Below, in pieces: positions 1-10,609 of a DNA stretch of 64,000 nt. The stretch comes from Clostridium massiliamazoniense. Its GTDB lineage: Bacteria; Bacillota; Clostridia; Clostridiales; Clostridiaceae. The notes under the pieces were generated by a model. The model was not told the DNA's origin. It saw only the letters and a list, made by a program, of their open reading frames with translations, and made no database searches. The first letter of the stretch is position 1, and every line of letters begins with the position of its first letter. Both the position numbers and the translations under genes were made by a program. Location of the stretch: positions 2,018,347-2,082,346 of the forward strand of contig NZ_LN879468.1 in the NCBI RefSeq assembly GCF_001403635.1, written 5' to 3'.

Positions 1-764
<764 letters not shown>

Positions 765-825
765 TAATAAATAAAATCACATATTTAGTGTAATTTTCAG
801 AGAACAAGCTCTGAAAACTTCATAA

Positions 826-942
826 TCTGGTAATTATGTTTCTTAGGGTAACACCCGTTCCCATTCCGAACACGAAGGTTAAGCCTAAGAAAGCCGATGG
901 TACTGCATGGGTGACCGTGTGGGAGAGTAGGTTGTTGCCAGG
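826..942 (+). rRNA. rrf: 5S ribosomal RNA
   Basis: About 60 bases after the 23S end is a 117-base segment with the standard 5S landmarks: the CCCGTTCCCATTCCGAACACG loop region, then AAGCC and the GTGGGAGAGTAGG segment near the 3' end. Its terminal bases (TCTGG and CCAGG) can pair. It is the last rRNA of the operon and is followed directly by two tRNAs. Confidence 0.95.
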
Positions 943-946
943 TCAT

Positions 947-1023
947 GGATCTTTAGCTCAGTTGGTTAGAGCAACCGGCTCATAACCGGTAGGTCCGGGG
1001 TTCGAGTCCCTGAAGGTCCACCA
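947..1023 (+). tRNA. tRNA with CAT anticodon (Met elongator or Ile2)
   Basis: A cloverleaf forms with acceptor GGATCTT/AAGGTCC, D-arm, a CTCATAA anticodon loop (anticodon CAT), a TTCGAGTCC T-loop and an encoded CCA end. From sequence alone I cannot say whether this is elongator tRNA-Met or the lysidine-modified tRNA-Ile2, because both carry a CAT anticodon and this loop. It lies 4 bases after 5S rRNA and is probably co-transcribed with the rRNA operon. Confidence 0.93.
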
Positions 1024-1028
1024 TATTT

Positions 1029-1104
1029 GGGGGTATAGCTCAGTTGGGAGAGCACCTGCCTTGCACGCAGGGGGTCAAGAGTTCGAATCTCTTTATCTCC
1101 ACCA
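1029..1104 (+). tRNA. tRNA-Ala (TGC)
   Basis: A full cloverleaf with acceptor GGGGGTA/TATCTCC, anticodon stem CCTGC/GCAGG, loop CTTGCAC (anticodon TGC), and an encoded CCA. It sits 5 bases downstream of the CAT tRNA at the end of the rRNA operon. Confidence 0.96.
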
Positions 1105-1106
1105 AG

Positions 1107-1140
1107 AAATCCTATGATGAAAATCATAGGATTTTTTTTT
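1107..1140 (+). terminator. rRNA/tRNA operon terminator
   Basis: The stem AATCCTATGAT/ATCATAGGATT has a short A-rich loop and is followed by a run of T residues, immediately after tRNA-Ala. It closes the rRNA operon transcript. Confidence 0.9.
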
Positions 1141-1218
1141 ATACAATTATATACTATTAATAATAATTAATATAAATATATTAGTTATTTAATTTAAGGA
1201 AGAAAGGAATATGAGCCT

Positions 1219-1755
1219 ATGCTTTATAGAATTAAACAATTTATATGGGCAATAATATCTAATTATAAAGATTTAGACATAGAATATCTAAATACCTATT
1301 TAAATAAAAATGAGTTAGAGCTTTTTTCAGCTTTAAGTAAAATTGATAAACAACATTCTATAAGAGTATCTAAAGAAGCTTTGCATATATTAAATGAAGA
1401 GATTAACAATAAAGAATTAAAGGAAAATGATGAGTTTAGAAATGAGTTAGCAAAGGCAGGATTATTACACGATATAGGGAAGTCTGAAATTCCTTTAAAT
1501 CCTTTTAGTAAAATGCTAGTAGTTATTATTGATAAAATAACTAAAGGGAAATACAGAGATAAAGAAAATGGGAAATTGCTAGATAGTTATTATAATCATC
1601 CTATTAAGGGAGAAAAAATATTATTAAGTAGCAATAAAAAGTTTTCTAAGGAATTAATAGAGGTGGTATCTTCTCACCATAAAAGCGAGGAATATGTTAA
1701 TAGTAGCAATAATTATCTATTAAAGATAGTAAAAATGGCTGATGATAGAAATTAG
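1219..1755 (+). CDS. HD-domain (HDIG) phosphohydrolase-like protein
   Basis: A 178-residue soluble protein. A single HD metal-binding domain is marked by LLHDIGKSEI (about residues 81-90) and a later SHHKSEEY segment, so the H...HD...H ligand pattern of HD phosphohydrolases is present. The family includes nucleotide phosphatases and cyclic-dinucleotide phosphodiesterases. The substrate cannot be predicted because there is no second domain. The start at 1219 follows an AGAAAGG site, and an earlier ATG at 1211 is out of frame. It is a single-gene unit between the rRNA operon terminator and the UPF0182 gene. Confidence 0.8.
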   Translation: MLYRIKQFIWAIISNYKDLDIEYLNTYLNKNELELFSALSKIDKQHSIRVSKEALHILNEEINNKELKENDEFRNELAKAGLLHDIGKSEIPLNPFSKMLVVIIDKITKGKYRDKENGKLLDSYYNHPIKGEKILLSSNKKFSKELIEVVSSHHKSEEYVNSSNNYLLKIVKMADDRN

Positions 1756-2045
1756 TGTAATTATGATTAAAGGTTAAATTAGCATTTAAAAATAAATAAG
1801 AGAAAAAGTATATATGAAATATTATGAATTTATTATATAATTTTCTATATATTACAAGTTAGATTTAATTAAGGGCTTTTAAAAGTATAATTATTTAATT
1901 TATTAAGTTTAATATATGAAATTAGATATTTAATTGAATTTTAATCTAGCTTATTAGGAGTGTGATGCCATTTATTTATGGGGAAAAGGTATAAGGCATT
2001 ATAAGTAACTAGTTACAAGAAATGAATCGTATATTAGGGGGAAGT

Positions 2046-4778
2046 ATGAAGAAGGGGCTAAAGGTTAAGAGAGTTTTAAAGGTCAGTATTGTAATTATTG
2101 TTTTAGCTATAGCATTACTTTTTTTATCAACTAATTTTATTATTGATTTGCAATGGTTTAAGGAAGTTAATTACTTAAATATTTATTTAGTTAAGTTAAA
2201 GGCTATAGCAATTTTATCTATACCTATATTTATAGTTAGTTTCTTAATACTATATATGTATTTTAAAAGTTTGAGAAAAAATGTTTTAACCATAATAGGG
2301 AATGAACATTTAAAGCTTTATAATTGGTTAACACTTGGAGGAAACTTTATATTATCATTAATTTTATCTATAATAACTTCAGCTACAAATTGGTTAGAGA
2401 TTTTAAAGTTTCTCAATAGTAAAAGTTTTAATCAGGTAGATCCTATTTTTAATATGGATATTTCATTTTATATGTTTAAGCTTCCTATTTTAAAATCTAT
2501 TTATAATTCTTTTTTTCTAATTTTATTTATAATAATAATGGTAACTCTAACTATATATTTTTTATTATCTATAAAAGTACCAACAAGAAGAAAAGATACT
2601 GTTATTAATATAAGATCAAGAGGAGAAGGGATCAAGAACTTCGCAGGTAAACAATTGGCAGTAACATCTGCTGCTATTTTATTACTTGTAGCTATAGGTT
2701 GTGTATTTAATGCTTATAATTTAGTTTATAGCAGTAGAGGAGCTGCATATGGTGCAAGTTATACTGATGTTAAAGTGACTTTATTATTTTATAGAATAAT
2801 TACCATTACTTCAGTAGTGGCAGCAATTATAGTTGGAGTATCTATATGGAAGAAGAAATATAAGCCTATAATTTATTCTGTAGGAACAATTGTAGTATTA
2901 ATAGGATTACAACCATTAGTTTCATTGGGGGTACAACAATTTATAGTGAAGTCTAATGAAATGGAATTTGAGTTACCTTATTTAAAGTATAATATAGAGG
3001 CTACTAAGAGGGCTTATAATATTGATAAAATTGAAGAAAAGAGTTTTGAACCTTCTAAGGAAATAAAGATTGATAAGTTAGATGATAATAAAGATATAAT
3101 AAGCAACATAAGGGTCAATTCAGCAGAGCCAGTGCTTAATTTTTATAAACAAGTTCAATTAATTAAAAAATATTATACTTTTAAAGATGTAGATACAGAC
3201 AGATATAAGATAAATGGTGAAGAGAGTCAAGTCTTTATAGCTCCAAGGGAGATAAACACATCAGAAATGCCTGTTTGGCAAAATAAACATTTAAGGTACA
3301 CCCATGGTTATGGAGTAACTATGAGTAAGGTTAACGAAGTAACTAAAGAGGGACAACCATCCTTTATAATGAAAGACATCCCAACAGATAATAATACCGA
3401 TATAAATTTAGATAATCCAAGAATATATTTTGGAGAAAATACTAAGGATTATGCAATTGTAAATACAACAGTAGCAGAATTTGATTATCCTACAGGGGAA
3501 AGTGAAAATAATTTCTCCTATGATGGTAAGGCAGGAATAAAATTAAATCCAATAAATAGGGTTTTATTTTCTATTTATGAGCAGAATCCTAAAATACTAA
3601 TATCTAGCGCAATAAATAACAATAGTAGAATCCTAATGAATAGGGAAATTATGAGTAGGGTTAAGAAAATAGCTCCATTTTTAGAGTATGATGAAGATCC
3701 ATATCCAATTATAAATGATGGAAAACTATTGTGGATTATAGATGGATATACTATTTCAGATAAATATCCTTTCTCAGAACCTCAAGATAATATAAATTAT
3801 ATAAGAAATTCAGTTAAGGTTACTGTAGATGCTTATAATGGCGATGTTAAATTCTATGTTATAGATGAAAATGATCCTGTAATAAAAAATTATAGTTCTA
3901 TTTTCAAAGGTTTATTTAAAAACATTAATGAATTGCCAAAGGGAGTAGAGGAACATTTCAGATACCCACAGGAAATATTCAGACTACAGAGTAAAGTTTT
4001 AGCTAAATATCATACAAATGACCCTATAAAACTATTCACTCAAGAGGATTTATGGGATGTTTCTAGTGATATATTGAATCCTCAGAAGGATGGCAAGGAA
4101 ACAAAGGAAGAAATACCAGTTGAAGTTTTATATTTAATGAGTAGAGCTCATGGTGGAAAAAATCTAGAAATGATGCTTTTTGAGTATTTTAATATGAGTG
4201 GAAAGCAAAACATGGTATCTTTACTTGGTGCTAGAATGGACAAAGGTAATTATGGAAAGCTTGTAATGTATAAGTTCCCACAACAAAGAGCTATATATAG
4301 TCCATATTTATTCAAAAATAGAATGCTTCAGGACCCCAATATTTCCAAGGAAATAAGTCTATGGGAAGGGAAAGGTTCTGAAGTTGTATATGGAGATATT
4401 ATAATTGTGCCGATAGAAGACTCTTTATTATATCTTAATACTCTTTATTTGAAGGCTTCAACAGAACATAGTATGCCAGAGATGAAAAGAGTTGTTATGT
4501 CTAATGGAGATAAGATTGTAATTGAAACAAGTGTGGATAAAGCTTTAGAGAAGCTATTTAATTATTATGGTAAGTCTAAGATAGAAAGTGAAGTTGTTGA
4601 TGGGGAAGAAAAAGAGGAGGCTGTCACTGAAGCTAGTGGAAGTAGTAGTGATATAAAACAAGCTGCTGAATTATTTAATAAGGCCATAGAGGCTCAAAAA
4701 AATGGAGATTGGGCTACTTATGGAGAATATATAAATAAGGTCGGAGAAGTTTTAAATGCATTAAATAAAGAAGAATAA
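2046..4778 (+). CDS. UPF0182 family large membrane protein
   Basis: About 910 residues. The N-terminal third holds roughly seven hydrophobic segments (first at residues 10-30), followed by a large, probably extracytoplasmic, domain rich in YxY and D/N. An acidic tail ends in a short amphipathic helix. Length and layout match the UPF0182 family (DUF1760-like large membrane proteins of clostridia and actinobacteria), whose function is unknown. I place the start at 2046, where GGGGGAAG lies just upstream. An in-frame ATG at 2022 has no ribosome site. The gene stands alone and is followed by a terminator. Confidence 0.85.
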   Translation: MKKGLKVKRVLKVSIVIIVLAIALLFLSTNFIIDLQWFKEVNYLNIYLVKLKAIAILSIPIFIVSFLILYMYFKSLRKNVLTIIGNEHLKLYNWLTLGGNFILSLILSIITSATNWLEILKFLNSKSFNQVDPIFNMDISFYMFKLPILKSIYNSFFLILFIIIMVTLTIYFLLSIKVPTRRKDTVINIRSRGEGIKNFAGKQLAVTSAAILLLVAIGCVFNAYNLVYSSRGAAYGASYTDVKVTLLFYRIITITSVVAAIIVGVSIWKKKYKPIIYSVGTIVVLIGLQPLVSLGVQQFIVKSNEMEFELPYLKYNIEATKRAYNIDKIEEKSFEPSKEIKIDKLDDNKDIISNIRVNSAEPVLNFYKQVQLIKKYYTFKDVDTDRYKINGEESQVFIAPREINTSEMPVWQNKHLRYTHGYGVTMSKVNEVTKEGQPSFIMKDIPTDNNTDINLDNPRIYFGENTKDYAIVNTTVAEFDYPTGESENNFSYDGKAGIKLNPINRVLFSIYEQNPKILISSAINNNSRILMNREIMSRVKKIAPFLEYDEDPYPIINDGKLLWIIDGYTISDKYPFSEPQDNINYIRNSVKVTVDAYNGDVKFYVIDENDPVIKNYSSIFKGLFKNINELPKGVEEHFRYPQEIFRLQSKVLAKYHTNDPIKLFTQEDLWDVSSDILNPQKDGKETKEEIPVEVLYLMSRAHGGKNLEMMLFEYFNMSGKQNMVSLLGARMDKGNYGKLVMYKFPQQRAIYSPYLFKNRMLQDPNISKEISLWEGKGSEVVYGDIIIVPIEDSLLYLNTLYLKASTEHSMPEMKRVVMSNGDKIVIETSVDKALEKLFNYYGKSKIESEVVDGEEKEEAVTEASGSSSDIKQAAELFNKAIEAQKNGDWATYGEYINKVGEVLNALNKEE

Positions 4779-4782
4779 AGAG

Positions 4783-4826
4783 ATAGGGCTGTGTCTAAGA
4801 ATTTTAGCACAGCTCTATTTATTGTG
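4783..4826 (+). terminator. intrinsic terminator after UPF0182 gene
   Basis: The stem ATAGGGCTGTG/CACAGCTCTAT flanks a 14-base loop and is followed by TTTATTGTGTTTT, directly downstream of the stop codon at 4776-4778. Confidence 0.8.
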
Positions 4827-5015
4827 TTTTATAAAAATTACAATTTAAATATGTTATAATTTTAGTGGTTAAATTAAACAGAGCATTGAAAAATTTTTGC
4901 GTTAAGTTTATTTAAGAATGGGATAGAATAATACTAAAGATTACGAGAAGATAGGTATTATAGATATTTCTTATTAGATAAAATAATTACATTTGGTAAC
5001 TAGGAGTGTGAGAGA

Positions 5016-6407
5016 ATGGATTATGATGTGTTGATTCTAGGTGGAGGAATTATAGGTTGTGCAGTAGCTTATGAATTATCTAAATATAATTTAAATATAG
5101 CTGTTATAGAAAAGGACTATGATATTGCTGATGATATATCTTTTGTAAATACTGCGGTTGTTTATGATGGTTCTGAATGTAAAAATGATTTAATGAGCAA
5201 TTTAGAAAGTATGGGAAATAAACTTTTAGGTGAAATAGCGAAAAAGTTTAATGTTCCTTTCACTAGAAGAGCTACTTTAAGAATTGCTGATAATGAAGTT
5301 TCAGAAAAGATAATAGAGGATATGTATAACCGTTCAATAAAAAGAGGGATAAATGGCGTTAAAATGTTAAGTGAGGAAGAAGCAAAGATTTTAGAACCTA
5401 ACTTAAAGTTTAATTTTACAAAGGCTTTTTATTCAGAGAATACAGGAGTAATTAATCCTTATGATTTAGCAATAGCTTATGGTGAAGTTGCTTTTGATAA
5501 TGGTGTTTTATTTAGACTTGAAGAAGTTGTTAAGGATATTCAAAGTGTTGCTAATGGTTTTGTAGTTACTACAAATAAGAGCAAGATTAATTGTAGATTT
5601 GTTGTTAATACTATACCAGGAGATAATTATTCAATAGATCAAGAAAGTAAAGTATCAAGTGAGGAAATTTTAAAAAGTTATTATTTACTTTTGAACCAAA
5701 AGAAAGAAAGTTATTCTAATTTAATTTTTAAAATAGAGGATTCAAATCAATTTATAAGTCATATACCGGGTGCTAATGGGCAGATAGTTATAGGAATAAA
5801 TTCTGATAAGCCTATAGGATTCTATAAGTCTCTTAGAAAGTCTAAGGCATTAGTTCCTGATATAAGTAATAGTGATGTAAATAATGTTTTTTATGATGAT
5901 CATCATAAGGATTTAATAATAATAGATGATAATGAGATAAATAAGGGATATATAAAGGTGACTGGGAAGCATTATGCTGAAGTTACTATATCTCCAGCTA
6001 TAGCAAATCTCATATGTGAGACTGTAGTTAATAATTTAAAATGTAGTAAGAGTAAAAATTTCATTGATAAAAGAAGAGAGTTTTATAGATTTAGAAACTC
6101 AAGTAATGAGGAAAGAAATGAACTTATATCTGTTGATAGTAGGTATGGAAAAATTATTTGTATATGCAACTTAATTTCAGAAGGAGAAATTGTAGATTGT
6201 ATAAGAAGACCTTTAGGTGCTAGAACTGTAGAGGGTGTAAAGAGAAGAACTAATGCAACCTTTGGTAAGTGCCATGGAGCACAGTGTATTGGCAAAATAA
6301 TAGATATACTAGCTAGAGAACTGGATAAAAAACCTACAGATATAGTTGAAGATTCTAAGAATTCAAAAGTTTTAGGTTCTAGAATCAAAGAATTTAATGA
6401 TATATAA
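5016..6407 (+). CDS. FAD-dependent oxidoreductase with BFD-like [2Fe-2S] domain (GlpO/LhgO-like)
   Basis: A 463-residue protein. It starts with a DYDVLILGGGIIG nucleotide-binding motif (residues 2-14), typical of DAO-type FAD oxidoreductases related to glycerol-3-phosphate and 2-hydroxyglutarate dehydrogenases. The C-terminus is a bacterioferritin-associated-ferredoxin-like domain with cysteines C382, C384, C419 and C424 (CxC...CxxxxC). In related clostridial operons this protein is followed by a pyridine-nucleotide disulfide oxidoreductase and a DUF1667 protein, and together they form a GlpABC-like complex. Here only a shortened DUF1667 gene follows, 13 bases on. The substrate is inferred, not shown. 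An AGGAGTG site precedes the ATG. Confidence 0.82.
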   Translation: MDYDVLILGGGIIGCAVAYELSKYNLNIAVIEKDYDIADDISFVNTAVVYDGSECKNDLMSNLESMGNKLLGEIAKKFNVPFTRRATLRIADNEVSEKIIEDMYNRSIKRGINGVKMLSEEEAKILEPNLKFNFTKAFYSENTGVINPYDLAIAYGEVAFDNGVLFRLEEVVKDIQSVANGFVVTTNKSKINCRFVVNTIPGDNYSIDQESKVSSEEILKSYYLLLNQKKESYSNLIFKIEDSNQFISHIPGANGQIVIGINSDKPIGFYKSLRKSKALVPDISNSDVNNVFYDDHHKDLIIIDDNEINKGYIKVTGKHYAEVTISPAIANLICETVVNNLKCSKSKNFIDKRREFYRFRNSSNEERNELISVDSRYGKIICICNLISEGEIVDCIRRPLGARTVEGVKRRTNATFGKCHGAQCIGKIIDILARELDKKPTDIVEDSKNSKVLGSRIKEFNDI

Positions 6408-6420
6408 GAGGTGAGTGGGG

Positions 6421-6657
6421 ATGAGTAAAGATGTATTTACAAGCTTAGTGAGAGTTAGAGGGTCTAAAAAGTACAATGTTATTCCTGTTAAGAGTACAGC
6501 GCCTGTTGATATTTCTTTATGGATAGATTTTTCAAAAGTTTTAAGTAGATTATATGTGAGTGTTCCAGCTGACATAGGAGATATTGTTTGTAAAAATATT
6601 TTAAATACTGGAATAGATATAGTTTGTACTAAAAATTTAAGTAAAGATGAAAAATAA
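6421..6657 (+). CDS. DUF1667 protein lacking its N-terminal cysteine region
   Basis: 78 residues from the ATG at 6421, with AGAGGTGAG six bases upstream. The GTG at 6415 is a less likely start. The sequence LVRVRGSKKYNVIPVKS and DIGDIVCKNILNTG matches the C-terminal half of DUF1667, the small partner of GlpABC-like oxidoreductases. Full-length members begin with a CPxGC-type cysteine cluster, which is absent here. This is either a truncated descendant or a stripped-down variant. It is the second gene of the FAD oxidoreductase operon. Function is inferred from the family and neighbour only. Confidence 0.7.
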   Translation: MSKDVFTSLVRVRGSKKYNVIPVKSTAPVDISLWIDFSKVLSRLYVSVPADIGDIVCKNILNTGIDIVCTKNLSKDEK

Positions 6658-6707
6658 CTAATGGAAGAATTAATTTTAAAAAAATGGTAGTCAATGTAAA
6701 TAAATCA

Positions 6708-6736
6708 TTGACATTAGAGAAAATGATTACTATAAT
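6708..6736 (+). promoter_or_regulatory. sigma-A promoter of serS leader
   Basis: A perfect TTGACA at 6708-6713 and a perfect TATAAT at 6731-6736 are separated by 17 bases, immediately upstream of the T-box leader. Confidence 0.9.
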
Positions 6737-6741
6737 AAACT

Positions 6742-6980
6742 CAAAAGAATAAAATTTTAAACCTATGATCAGGATAGTAGTAATTTTTTCTGCTCTAAGA
6801 GAGTCAGTGGTAGCTGTGAACTGATACAGAATGATTATGAATCCACCTGTGAGGGACTGTGAATACAAGCAGTACGGTTTTTAATCGTTATTAATTTTGA
6901 GTGGGTAAATTCTCTTTAATTTACCAATTAGGGTGGCAACGCGGAGCTTTCCGTCCCTTTTATAGGGATGGTGGGCTTTT
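6742..6980 (+). promoter_or_regulatory. T-box riboswitch leader of serS (specifier UCC)
   Basis: This leader senses uncharged tRNA-Ser. Visible parts are an AGTA-type box near 6776-6782 and the GAA preceding the specifier codon TCC (serine) at 6842-6844, followed by A. The canonical T-box AGGGTGGCAACGCGG lies at 6930-6944. The TGGC within the T-box complements the GCCA 3' end of serine tRNAs, as seen on the tRNA-Ser genes in this window. The terminator arm (AGCTTTCCGTCCC with GGGATGGTGGGCT, then T8) spans about 6945-6985. Uncharged tRNA-Ser should stabilise the antiterminator and switch serS on. Confidence 0.93.
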
Positions 6981-6998
6981 TTTTATACAAAAAAATAA

Positions 6999-8303
<1,305 letters not shown>

Positions 8304-8322
8304 TATATTTTAATAATTACAA

Positions 8323-8371
8323 TAAACTACCTTTAGAGAAGAGGGAACTCTTATTTAAGGGTAGTTTTTTA
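8323..8371 (+). terminator. serS terminator
   Basis: The inverted repeat AAACTACCTTT/AAGGGTAGTTT encloses a second small hairpin (GAAGAGGGAACTCTT) and is followed by T residues. Confidence 0.85.
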
Positions 8372-8513
8372 GTTTATTAAATAATAAAGAGAAAAAATTT
8401 TACTGATTAACATAATAATTAACATAAAAAATATTTTAAAAACCATATAAAATGGCTTAAATAGTGAGTTTATGGAACTAATAAAATAATTTAAAAAAAG
8501 TGAAAAAAATATG

Positions 8514-8542
8514 TTGACAGAAAGAGCAGATGTTGATAAAAT
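8514..8542 (+). promoter_or_regulatory. promoter of first tRNA-Ser pair
   Basis: TTGACA at 8514-8519, a 17-base spacer and TAAAAT at 8537-8542, 15 bases before the first tRNA-Ser. Confidence 0.85.
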
Positions 8543-8557
8543 ATCATATGTAAGCAC

Positions 8558-8648
8558 GGAGAGATGGTCGAGTTGGTTTAAGGCACCGGTCTTGAAAACC
8601 GGCGTACCTTTGCGGGTACCGTGGGTTCGAATCCCACTCTCTCCGCCA
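8558..8648 (+). tRNA. tRNA-Ser (TGA), copy 1
   Basis: A type II (long variable arm) cloverleaf. The acceptor is GGAGAGA/TCTCTCC, discriminator G, encoded CCA, anticodon loop CTTGAAA (TGA). It differs from copy 2 (9260-9350) by one base in the variable-arm loop (G here, A there). Confidence 0.97.
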
Positions 8649-8681
8649 TTTTTTTTATCCAAAAATAAAATGGTATAATAT

Positions 8682-8772
8682 GGAGAATTACTCAAGTGGC
8701 TGAAGAGGCGCCCCTGCTAAGGGCGTAGGTCGGGTAACTGGCGCCAGGGTTCAAATCCCTGATTCTCCGCCA
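8682..8772 (+). tRNA. tRNA-Ser (GCT), copy 1
   Basis: A type II tRNA with acceptor GGAGAAT/ATTCTCC, discriminator G, CCA, anticodon stem CGCCC/GGGCG and loop CTGCTAA (GCT). It pairs with the TGA isoacceptor 33 bases upstream. The sequence appears identical to the copy at 9386-9476. Confidence 0.97.
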
Positions 8773-8773
8773 A

Positions 8774-8806
8774 AACACCTAGTAAAAATACTAGGTGTTT
8801 TTTGTT
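8774..8806 (+). terminator. terminator of first tRNA-Ser pair
   Basis: The stem AACACCTAGTA/TACTAGGTGTT is followed by T6. The same hairpin follows the second tRNA pair. Confidence 0.9.
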
Positions 8807-9023
8807 ATATTAATTTATTAGTTTTATTATAAATTTCAATTGTTTCATTATTTTTATTTAGTAAAAATTGCTTAATATCTTTAGTTTTTATAGCTATGAA
8901 ATTTTCTTTGATTTTTATATATTCAAGTTTATTATAGTAAATTTTATTATTTATATTTTCATTAAATACACTCAAATAATTATCAGTTAGTGTTAAGTTA
9001 CATTTTTTCTGTTTTATAGTCAT
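8805..9023 (-). CDS. hypothetical 72-residue protein between duplicated tRNA pairs (possible YcxB-like fragment)
   Basis: A lysine- and asparagine-rich 72-residue frame. Its pattern (LSVFNENINNKIYYNKLEYI ... FIAIKTKDIKQFLLN) loosely resembles the beta-rich core of YcxB/PH-like domains, such as those at 36946-37938 and 38220-38792. No convincing ribosome site is visible upstream, and its end abuts the tRNA terminator. It may be a gene remnant caught between the duplicated tRNA units, or a chance frame. Confidence 0.3.
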   Translation of the reverse strand: MTIKQKKCNLTLTDNYLSVFNENINNKIYYNKLEYIKIKENFIAIKTKDIKQFLLNKNNETIEIYNKTNKLI

Positions 9024-9212
9024 TTAATTACATAATATCTTAATTAGAATATTTCATGGGTGATTATAGGAAATATTTACTGATATTTAATGGAATAGAT
9101 ATAATTCACTTTTATTAAAGTAATAGTAGAATGGTTAAAGGGGCTTTAAAGTAGGATTAATACTAATGTTTTTAATTATAAATAATTAAATAAAAATTTT
9201 TTTAAAAAATTG

Positions 9213-9241
9213 TTGACAATAAAAAGGTAGGTTGATATAAT
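9213..9241 (+). promoter_or_regulatory. promoter of second tRNA-Ser pair
   Basis: A perfect TTGACA (9213-9218) and a perfect TATAAT (9236-9241) are separated by 17 bases. Confidence 0.9.
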
Positions 9242-9259
9242 AATAAATGTGTTCGACAT

Positions 9260-9350
<91 letters not shown>

Positions 9351-9385
9351 CATTAAAAATTTATATTTTTAATAAATGAAGGCAT

Positions 9386-9476
9386 GGAGAATTACTCAAG
9401 TGGCTGAAGAGGCGCCCCTGCTAAGGGCGTAGGTCGGGTAACTGGCGCCAGGGTTCAAATCCCTGATTCTCCGCCA
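9386..9476 (+). tRNA. tRNA-Ser (GCT), copy 2
   Basis: A type II tRNA with anticodon loop CTGCTAA and CCA end, apparently identical to 8682-8772. It lies 35 bases after tRNA-Ser(TGA) copy 2. Confidence 0.97.
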
Positions 9477-9511
9477 AAAAACACCTAGTAAAAATACTAG
9501 GTGTTTTTTGC
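9477..9511 (+). terminator. terminator of second tRNA-Ser pair
   Basis: A copy of the AACACCTAGTA/TACTAGGTGTT hairpin with T6 that also ends the first pair. Confidence 0.9.
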
Positions 9512-9625
9512 TATGTAAAAACTTAAGTTAATAAATGTAACCCATTAATTTTTCTAGTGAAAAATAAGTTATAAATCGAAAAATTTTTTTATATAAATTA
9601 CTAAAATAATTTATTGGAGAATCTA

Positions 9626-10492
9626 ATGGGCAGAGATAAATTGCAAAATTTAAAGAATAGATCTAAAGTCATAGATATTAATAATAATTCAAAGTTTGTT
9701 TTGTTCAGTGATTGTCATAGAGGAAATGGAACTTATAAGGATGCTTTATATCCTAATGTTAATATATATCTAACTGCACTTAGATATTATTACAATAATG
9801 GTTATAGTTACGTAGAACTTGGTGATGGTGATGAACTTTGGAAGTTTACTAATCTTAGTGATATAGTGGAAGCTCATAGAGATGAGTATAAGATTTTAGA
9901 AAATTTTAAAAAACATAATAGACTTTATATGATTTATGGGAATCATGATGGTATAAAGGGAAGTTATAGATTTAAAAGATGTGTAGATAAATATAAGGAA
10001 AAAAATAAATTGTTATATAGTTTTTATAGTGACTTAGATATATACGAAGGAATTGTACTTAAATATAAAAATTTAAAGGAATATTTTTTATTTCATGGAC
10101 ATCAGTTTGATTTTGCTTGTGATGAAATGGCACCAGTAACTAAAATTTTAGTAAGATATATTTGGGGATTTTTAACTGAAGTAATGTCTTTTAAAGAAAT
10201 AACTAGCCCTGCTAAGTTTGATAATAAGAGGGCAAGAATAGATAAGAAGGCATATGAGTGGAGTAGAAAAAATAAAACTAATATAGTAATGGGGCATACT
10301 CACAACAGTATATTTTTAGATAATGATAGTAATTATATGAATACAGGGGCTGCAGTATTGCCTTATTCAGTTACTTGTATAGAATTAGAAAATGGAATTT
10401 TTACCTTATGTAAATGGACCATAACATCTATAAAGGGTGGATTTTTAGTGGTTAAGAAAGAAAGTTTAGGGAAGCCTAAATTTATTGAATAA
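9626..10492 (+). CDS. calcineurin-like metallophosphoesterase
   Basis: 288 residues from the ATG at 9626, which has TTGGAGA five bases upstream. The in-frame TTG at 9614 overlaps that site. All metallophosphoesterase blocks are visible in order: FSDCHRG (DxH), ELGDGDELW (GD), YGNHDG (GNHD), FHGHQFD and MGHTHN (GHxH). The enzyme should hydrolyse phosphoesters at a two-metal centre. The substrate is unknown, as related proteins act on protein phosphates, nucleotides or lipids such as UDP-diacylglucosamine. It is monocistronic and followed by a strong terminator. Confidence 0.85.
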   Translation: MGRDKLQNLKNRSKVIDINNNSKFVLFSDCHRGNGTYKDALYPNVNIYLTALRYYYNNGYSYVELGDGDELWKFTNLSDIVEAHRDEYKILENFKKHNRLYMIYGNHDGIKGSYRFKRCVDKYKEKNKLLYSFYSDLDIYEGIVLKYKNLKEYFLFHGHQFDFACDEMAPVTKILVRYIWGFLTEVMSFKEITSPAKFDNKRARIDKKAYEWSRKNKTNIVMGHTHNSIFLDNDSNYMNTGAAVLPYSVTCIELENGIFTLCKWTITSIKGGFLVVKKESLGKPKFIE

Positions 10493-10497
10493 TTTGT

Positions 10498-10543
10498 TGA
10501 ATAAGCTATAAAAGAATTTTTTCTTTTATAGCTTATTTTTTAA
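10498..10543 (+). terminator. terminator after metallophosphoesterase
   Basis: A long stem ATAAGCTATAAAAGAA/TTCTTTTATAGCTTAT with a T4 loop is followed by T6. Confidence 0.9.
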
Positions 10544-10609
10544 GTGTAAAATTAAATTAGAATTGGTAAAAATAATAAGTATAGCTTAATTAAGAAAGGT
10601 GAATTAGTT

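Noticed and set aside
8369-8695. A 108-codon minus-strand frame containing a GIRTHGTRKGTPVFKTGALNQ-type stretch
   Set aside because: It is antisense to tRNA-Ser(TGA). This is a well-known false protein produced by translating tRNA genes.
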